Of a stretch of 5,314 bases of DNA, positions 1 through 2,514 are shown in pieces. The notes under the pieces were generated by a model. It was not told the origin of the DNA. It did no database searches and saw nothing but the letters and a program-made list of their open reading frames with translations. The position numbers and the translations under genes are program-made. The DNA comes from an uncultured Peptococcaceae bacterium (GTDB taxonomy: Bacteria > Bacillota > Dehalobacteriia > UBA4068 > UBA4997). Numbering within the stretch: position 1 is the stretch's first letter; each line of letters starts with the position of its first letter. The DNA lies in the NCBI GenBank assembly GCA_947626615.1, contig CANQSW010000098.1, positions 1 through 5,314 on the forward strand, given 5' to 3'.

Positions 1-1
1 G

Positions 2-1195
2 TCTTTCTTCCTCGGAATGGCGTTTTTCCTCTTTCCGGTCTTCGTCTGCGCCGACGGGTATGCGGACGTGCGGGAGCAGGCGGCGGCATACCCCGAAGCG
101 CTGCGGCAGGAGATGCGTATGTATCGCGCCTATGCCGGGGAGCTGGCGTCGGTCTATTTCGGCGGCGGCACGCCGACCGTTTTGCCGGCGGCGGAGCTTT
201 GCTCGCTGCTCGACTATATCGGCCGGACGTTCGCGCTCGCCTCAAACGCCGAGATCACGGTGGAGTGCAACCCGGCCACGGTGGACGCGGCTTATCTGGC
301 GGAGCTGAAAGCAGCCGGGTTCAACCGCCTTTCTATCGGCGCGCAGAGCCTGCAGGACCACGAGCTGAAGCTGCTCGGCCGTCTGCACGACGCGGCGGCG
401 GTCAAATCCTGCGTGGCAGACGCGCGCAAAGCCGGTTTCGACAATATCAGTCTGGATATCATTTACGCTCTGCCCGGCCAAACGCTGGACGACTTGCAAT
501 ATAACCTGCTGGCGGCGCTGCGGCTGGAGCCGGAGCATATCTCGCTCTATTCGCTGCAGCTGGATAACGACAGCATTTGGGGCCGGCAGTTCGCGGCGGG
601 CAGTCTGGTGGCCGCGGACGAGGATCTGGAGGCCGATATGCTGCAAATGGCCCGCACCATTTTGCGGGAAAACGGCTTTATGCAGTATGAGATAGCCAAT
701 TTTGCCCGGCGCGGCGAGCAGGACAGGCGCAGCCGCCACAACCGCCTCTATTGGCAGCGCGAGGATTACCTCGGCGTGGGGCTGGGCGCGGCCAGCTGCC
801 TGTTTCTGGAGCGCTGGCAGAACGTCGGCACGCTGGACGAATATATCGGCAGCCTGGCCCGGCTGCACCGCCCCCCGGTGGAGGCGGAGAGCCTGACGAT
901 GGCGCAGGCGATGAGCGAGGTCATGTTCATGGGGCTGCGCCAGACGGCGGGCGTGGATATTTACCCTGTTATCGAGCGTTACCGCGTCGACCCGCTGCGT
1001 TTCTATGATATGGAGCTGCAGCGGCTGTTCGCGCAGGGGCTGGTGGAATATCTGGCCGACGCGCACAGCCTGCGCTTGACGGAGCGCGGCATGCTGGTGG
1101 CCAATCAGGTTTTTCTGGAGTTTATCAAAGACGACGCGGAGGACGTGCAGCTGACTTTTCGGCAGGGCGGCGGCGCGCCGGTGTGGGAGGTATAG
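2..1195 (+). CDS. hemW: HemW-family radical SAM protein (heme chaperone; coproporphyrinogen III oxidase-like), 5' end not visible
   Basis: HemW proteins are radical SAM relatives of HemN that bind heme and are thought to deliver it to respiratory enzymes; many are misannotated as oxygen-independent coproporphyrinogen III oxidase. Counting from the first ATG (17), I see the radical SAM motif GGGTP (residues 49-53), VECNP (82-86), NRLSIGAQSL (103-112), LDIIYALPGQT (146-156), HNRLYW (241-246) and a HemN_C-like end with EVMFMGLRQTAGVD (301-314). The frame is open to the first base, so the ATG at 17 is probably not the true start. The CX3CX2C cluster motif that should precede CDF is absent: the only Cys before GGGTP is at residue 11. 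Family members are about 380 residues, and GGGTP lies near residue 65 in E. coli HemW but at 49 here, so an N-terminal piece is missing. The usual GAHS near residue 259 reads GAAS. Strong GC-ending codon use. The family call is firm; whether the protein is functional is not. Confidence 0.9.
   Translation, partial: SFFLGMAFFLFPVFVCADGYADVREQAAAYPEALRQEMRMYRAYAGELASVYFGGGTPTVLPAAELCSLLDYIGRTFALASNAEITVECNPATVDAAYLAELKAAGFNRLSIGAQSLQDHELKLLGRLHDAAAVKSCVADARKAGFDNISLDIIYALPGQTLDDLQYNLLAALRLEPEHISLYSLQLDNDSIWGRQFAAGSLVAADEDLEADMLQMARTILRENGFMQYEIANFARRGEQDRRSRHNRLYWQREDYLGVGLGAASCLFLERWQNVGTLDEYIGSLARLHRPPVEAESLTMAQAMSEVMFMGLRQTAGVDIYPVIERYRVDPLRFYDMELQRLFAQGLVEYLADAHSLRLTERGMLVANQVFLEFIKDDAEDVQLTFRQGGGAPVWEV
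1186..1191 (+). promoter_or_regulatory. Ribosome binding site inside the hemW 3' end
   Basis: GGAGGT lies seven bases before the GTG at 1199 and is formed by the last codons of hemW just before its TAG (1193-1195). It is a full-strength Shine-Dalgarno and decides the GTG start of the downstream gene. Its position suggests that ribosomes finishing hemW re-initiate on the next gene. Confidence 0.85.
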
Positions 1196-1198
1196 CTC

Positions 1199-1900
1199 GT
1201 GGCCGAAAATGCGGCAAAGACGAGTAAGCGCGCGCGGCCGCGGCGGTTGTTGCGGCTGTTGGCGGCGCTGGCCGTGCTGGGCGTAGTTTTGGCGCTGGCG
1301 CTGAATTTTTACGTGGTCATGAGCGGCGGCCGCTATATAATTTCGGCGGAGCAGGCGGCCGCGGCGGCGGATATCGATTGCGTCGTCGTGCTGGGCTGCA
1401 AGGTGGAGGCGGACGGCACGCCCGCCCCGATGCTGCGCGAACGTCTGGAGGCGGGTCTGGCTCTGTACCGGGCGGGCGCGGCCCCCAAGCTGCTGTTGAG
1501 CGGCGACCACGGCCAGACGGATTACGACGAAGTGAACGCAATGAAGCGCTATACCGTCGCGGCCGGCGTGCCCTCGGCGGACGTTTTTATGGATCACGCC
1601 GGTTTTTCCACTTATGACACGATGTATCGCGCCAAGGCGGTGTTCGGGGCCGAGCGCGTGCTGGTGGTGACGCAGGAATATCACCTGTACCGCGCGCTGT
1701 ATCTGGCGCGGGCGCTGGGGCTGGAGGCATACGGCGTGGCGGCGGTGGGCGAGAAGCGCCCCGGCGATATTTATCGCGGCTGCCGGGAGATATTGGCGCG
1801 GGATAAGGACTTTTTGCTGGCCCTGCTGCGGCCGCAGCCCAAATATCTGGGCGAGCCGATACCGGTTTCCGGCGACGGCGACCTGACGAACGACCAATAA
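1199..1900 (+). CDS. DUF218 (YdcF/SanA/ElyC) family membrane protein
   Basis: Protein of 233 residues starting with GTG. It has a basic N-terminus (K8, K10, R11, R13, R15, R16), one hydrophobic segment at about residues 17-40, then a globular DUF218 domain. By the positive-inside rule the domain lies outside the cytoplasmic membrane. Family signatures are VVLGCKV (63-69), APMLRERL (76-83), LLSGDHG (99-105), DEVNAMKRY (110-118), MDHAGFSTYDTMYRAK (131-146) and the VTQEYHLYRA stretch (157-166). Members such as SanA and ElyC are linked to envelope integrity, vancomycin sensitivity and lipid-carrier or peptidoglycan metabolism in enterobacteria, but the biochemical reaction is not established, so I give no symbol. 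The gene begins three bases after the hemW stop and very likely shares its transcript. The acidic tail after about residue 222 looks disordered. The family call is strong; the role is transferred from distant relatives. Confidence 0.9.
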   Translation: MAENAAKTSKRARPRRLLRLLAALAVLGVVLALALNFYVVMSGGRYIISAEQAAAAADIDCVVVLGCKVEADGTPAPMLRERLEAGLALYRAGAAPKLLLSGDHGQTDYDEVNAMKRYTVAAGVPSADVFMDHAGFSTYDTMYRAKAVFGAERVLVVTQEYHLYRALYLARALGLEAYGVAAVGEKRPGDIYRGCREILARDKDFLLALLRPQPKYLGEPIPVSGDGDLTNDQ

Positions 1901-1926
1901 AAAAACGCCCGCAAAATCTGCGGGCG
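1899..1926 (-). terminator. Intrinsic terminator of the minus-strand XRE gene
   Basis: A perfect 8-bp inverted repeat, CGCCCGCA (1906-1913) and TGCGGGCG (1919-1926), has a 5-base loop. On the + strand it is preceded by seven A residues (1899-1905) and followed by G-rich sequence. Read on the minus strand it is a GC-rich hairpin followed by seven T, the classic rho-independent form. It lies 18 bases past the stop of the minus-strand gene. The A-tract overlaps the TAA stop of the convergent DUF218 gene. For the + strand the hairpin lacks a T-tract, so it should stop rightward transcription poorly. Confidence 0.88.
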
Positions 1927-1944
1927 GGCGGGGCGCGGCGGCGT

Positions 1945-2184
1945 TCAGGAGAGCAGCTCGTCAATGGTCGTCGAGAAGAACTCGGCGATAGCCTTCAATT
2001 CAATATCTATCACGAAACGCTGGCCGGATTCTATCCTCTGGACGGCGTTTTTGTCGATATCTATGCCCAGAAGCTGTAATTGCTCAGCTAATTCCCGCTG
2101 CGAAATCCGCATGGCTTTTCTCAGCTGCGCTATCTTTATGCCGCACAAATTGTTGCGCCCGTTTTTGGTCTTGTTGATGAACAT
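1945..2184 (-). CDS. Small XRE-family (Cro/C1-type HTH) transcriptional regulator
   Basis: Protein of 79 residues that is little more than one helix-turn-helix domain. After a short basic N-terminus (MFINKTKNGRNN), the stretch KIAQLRKAMRISQRELAEQL (17-36) forms helices 1 and 2, KNAVQRIESGQR (45-56) contains the recognition helix and the XRE 'IE.G' turn, and IELKAIAEFFSTTIDELLS (61-79) closes the domain. There is no ligand-binding or protease-recognition domain. Stand-alone XRE proteins of this size occur in many Firmicutes, usually as local repressors. The ATG at 2184 is chosen because the next in-frame ATG (residue 25) would remove helix 1; it has a modest AGGT four bases upstream of the start. 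It converges on the DUF218 gene and is divergent from the surface-protein gene, so it could regulate the shared intergenic region, which is inference. Its codons are less GC-biased than those of the hemW unit. Confidence 0.88.
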   Translation of the reverse strand: MFINKTKNGRNNLCGIKIAQLRKAMRISQRELAEQLQLLGIDIDKNAVQRIESGQRFVIDIELKAIAEFFSTTIDELLS

Positions 2185-2225
2185 ATTACCTGAGCATAAA
2201 ACCGCTTTCGCCCTGACATTTAGTG

Positions 2226-2264
2226 CTTGTTATATTCCCAAGTATATGCTATAATACAAACAAG
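2226..2264. repeat. Inverted repeat enclosing the rightward promoter; candidate operator
   Basis: CTTGTTATATT (2226-2236) is mirrored by the segment 2253-2264, which reads CTTGTTTGTATT on the minus strand. The arms match except for a one-base indel and one change. The terminal hexamers CTTGTT and AACAAG are perfect complements. The arms cover the -35 and the -10/start region of the promoter at 2227-2255. Inside lies a second, smaller imperfect palindrome, GTATA-TGC-TATAATAC. An operator in this position would suit a dimeric HTH repressor such as the adjacent XRE protein. That link is inference; the symmetry is directly visible. Confidence 0.45.
2227..2255 (+). promoter_or_regulatory. Sigma-70-type promoter with extended -10
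   Basis: TTGTTA (2227-2232) and TATAAT (2250-2255) are separated by exactly 17 bases, and TGC immediately precedes the -10, giving the extended TGnTATAAT form. The -10 is a perfect consensus and the -35 matches four of six positions. Transcription would start near 2262 and give a leader of about 250 bases before the ATG at 2515. It is the best promoter-like sequence in the window and the likely source of surface-protein mRNA, unless the hairpin at 2357-2384 ends the transcript first. Confidence 0.7.
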
Positions 2265-2356
2265 AATGACACTTACAGAATGTCAAAAACGGACAAAAGA
2301 GGTGTTGCCGCACCAAAAAAAGGTCATTATGCCGGCATTTACCATAGCGCGGCGCG

Positions 2357-2384
2357 AAAATTCTGCCGCCGCTCGGCGAATTTT
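2357..2384 (+). terminator. A/T-flanked GC hairpin in the leader; possible attenuator or small-RNA terminator
   Basis: AAAATTC (2357-2363) pairs with GAATTTT (2378-2384), and GCCG (2365-2368) pairs with CGGC (2374-2377) around a 5-base loop, leaving a single bulged T at 2364. The stem totals 11 base pairs and ends in four T. The T-tract is short and followed by GCTTGC, so termination would be partial at best on either strand. It lies about 95-120 bases after the expected transcription start. Confidence 0.4.
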
Positions 2385-2386
2385 GC

Positions 2387-2417
2387 TTGCGTATATGGGG
2401 GGCGGGTATGGTAAAAT
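2387..2417 (+). promoter_or_regulatory. Possible second promoter nearer the surface-protein gene
   Basis: TAAAAT (2412-2417) is preceded by TGG, forming an extended -10. A TTGCGT (2387-2392) lies 19 bases upstream as a weak -35. Spacing and -35 are poor, so this depends on the extended -10. It would start transcription near 2424, downstream of the 2357-2384 hairpin. Confidence 0.35.
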
Positions 2418-2444
2418 ATTGGCATAAGTAATATTGCCGGCCGG

Positions 2445-2466
2445 GGCGGGTATATTTTATACCGCC
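2445..2466 (+). other. Strong leader hairpin
   Basis: GGCGGGTATA (2445-2454) pairs with TATACCGCC (2458-2466) over nine base pairs with one bulged G and a three-T loop. It is not followed by a useful T-tract (TTTGGC follows), so it is more likely a structural or mRNA-protecting element than a terminator. It lies 48 bases before the start codon, clear of the ribosome binding site. Confidence 0.5.
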
Positions 2467-2474
2467 TTTGGCAC

Positions 2475-2495
2475 AAAAAACCGCAGCTTTTGCGG
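2475..2495 (-). terminator. Weak terminator-like hairpin on the minus strand
   Basis: CCGCA (2481-2485) and TGCGG (2491-2495) form a 5-bp stem. The six A at 2475-2480 become a T-tract on the minus strand. It could stop antisense transcription coming out of the surface-protein gene. The stem is short and no minus-strand gene feeds it, so the call is weak. On the + strand it is just another small hairpin before the ribosome binding site. Confidence 0.3.
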
Positions 2496-2500
2496 CAGAA

Positions 2501-2508
2501 AGGAAAGG
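2501..2508 (+). promoter_or_regulatory. Ribosome binding site of the surface-protein gene
   Basis: AGGAAAGG ends six bases before the ATG at 2515. It fixes this start, which is also followed at once by a typical signal peptide. Confidence 0.75.
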
Positions 2509-2514
2509 TAATTT

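Larger units (their letters stand above)
2256..2514 (+). other. Long non-coding leader of the surface-protein gene
   Basis: The gap between the XRE start and the surface-protein ATG is 330 bases, and no stretch of it looks like a gene. Past the promoter it has an A-rich segment, then three hairpin-forming segments (2357-2384, 2445-2466, 2481-2495) and the ribosome binding site. A 32-codon frame (2329-2427) has an AGGT five bases before its ATG, but its product resembles nothing I know. I recognise no known riboswitch or T-box core. The length and structure are compatible with an attenuator, a 5' UTR stabiliser or a short independent RNA. This is a description, not a functional claim. Confidence 0.5.

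Noticed and set aside
242..1897. 551-codon open frame on the minus strand opposite hemW and the DUF218 gene
   Set aside because: It is a shadow of two well-supported + strand genes in GC-rich DNA. Its product is rich in Arg, Gln, His and Ala with no recognisable domain, and it spans the boundary between both real genes.
1906..1940. The hairpin at 1906-1926 as a terminator of the + strand hemW unit
   Set aside because: On the + strand the stem is followed by G-rich sequence without a T-tract, so only the minus-strand orientation meets the criteria.
2223..2427. Small + strand frames in the leader (starts at 2266, 2280 or 2329)
   Set aside because: The first two lack a ribosome binding site and begin at or just after the expected transcription start. 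The third has a weak site, but its 32-residue product is featureless. Noted in the leader entry and not called as a gene.
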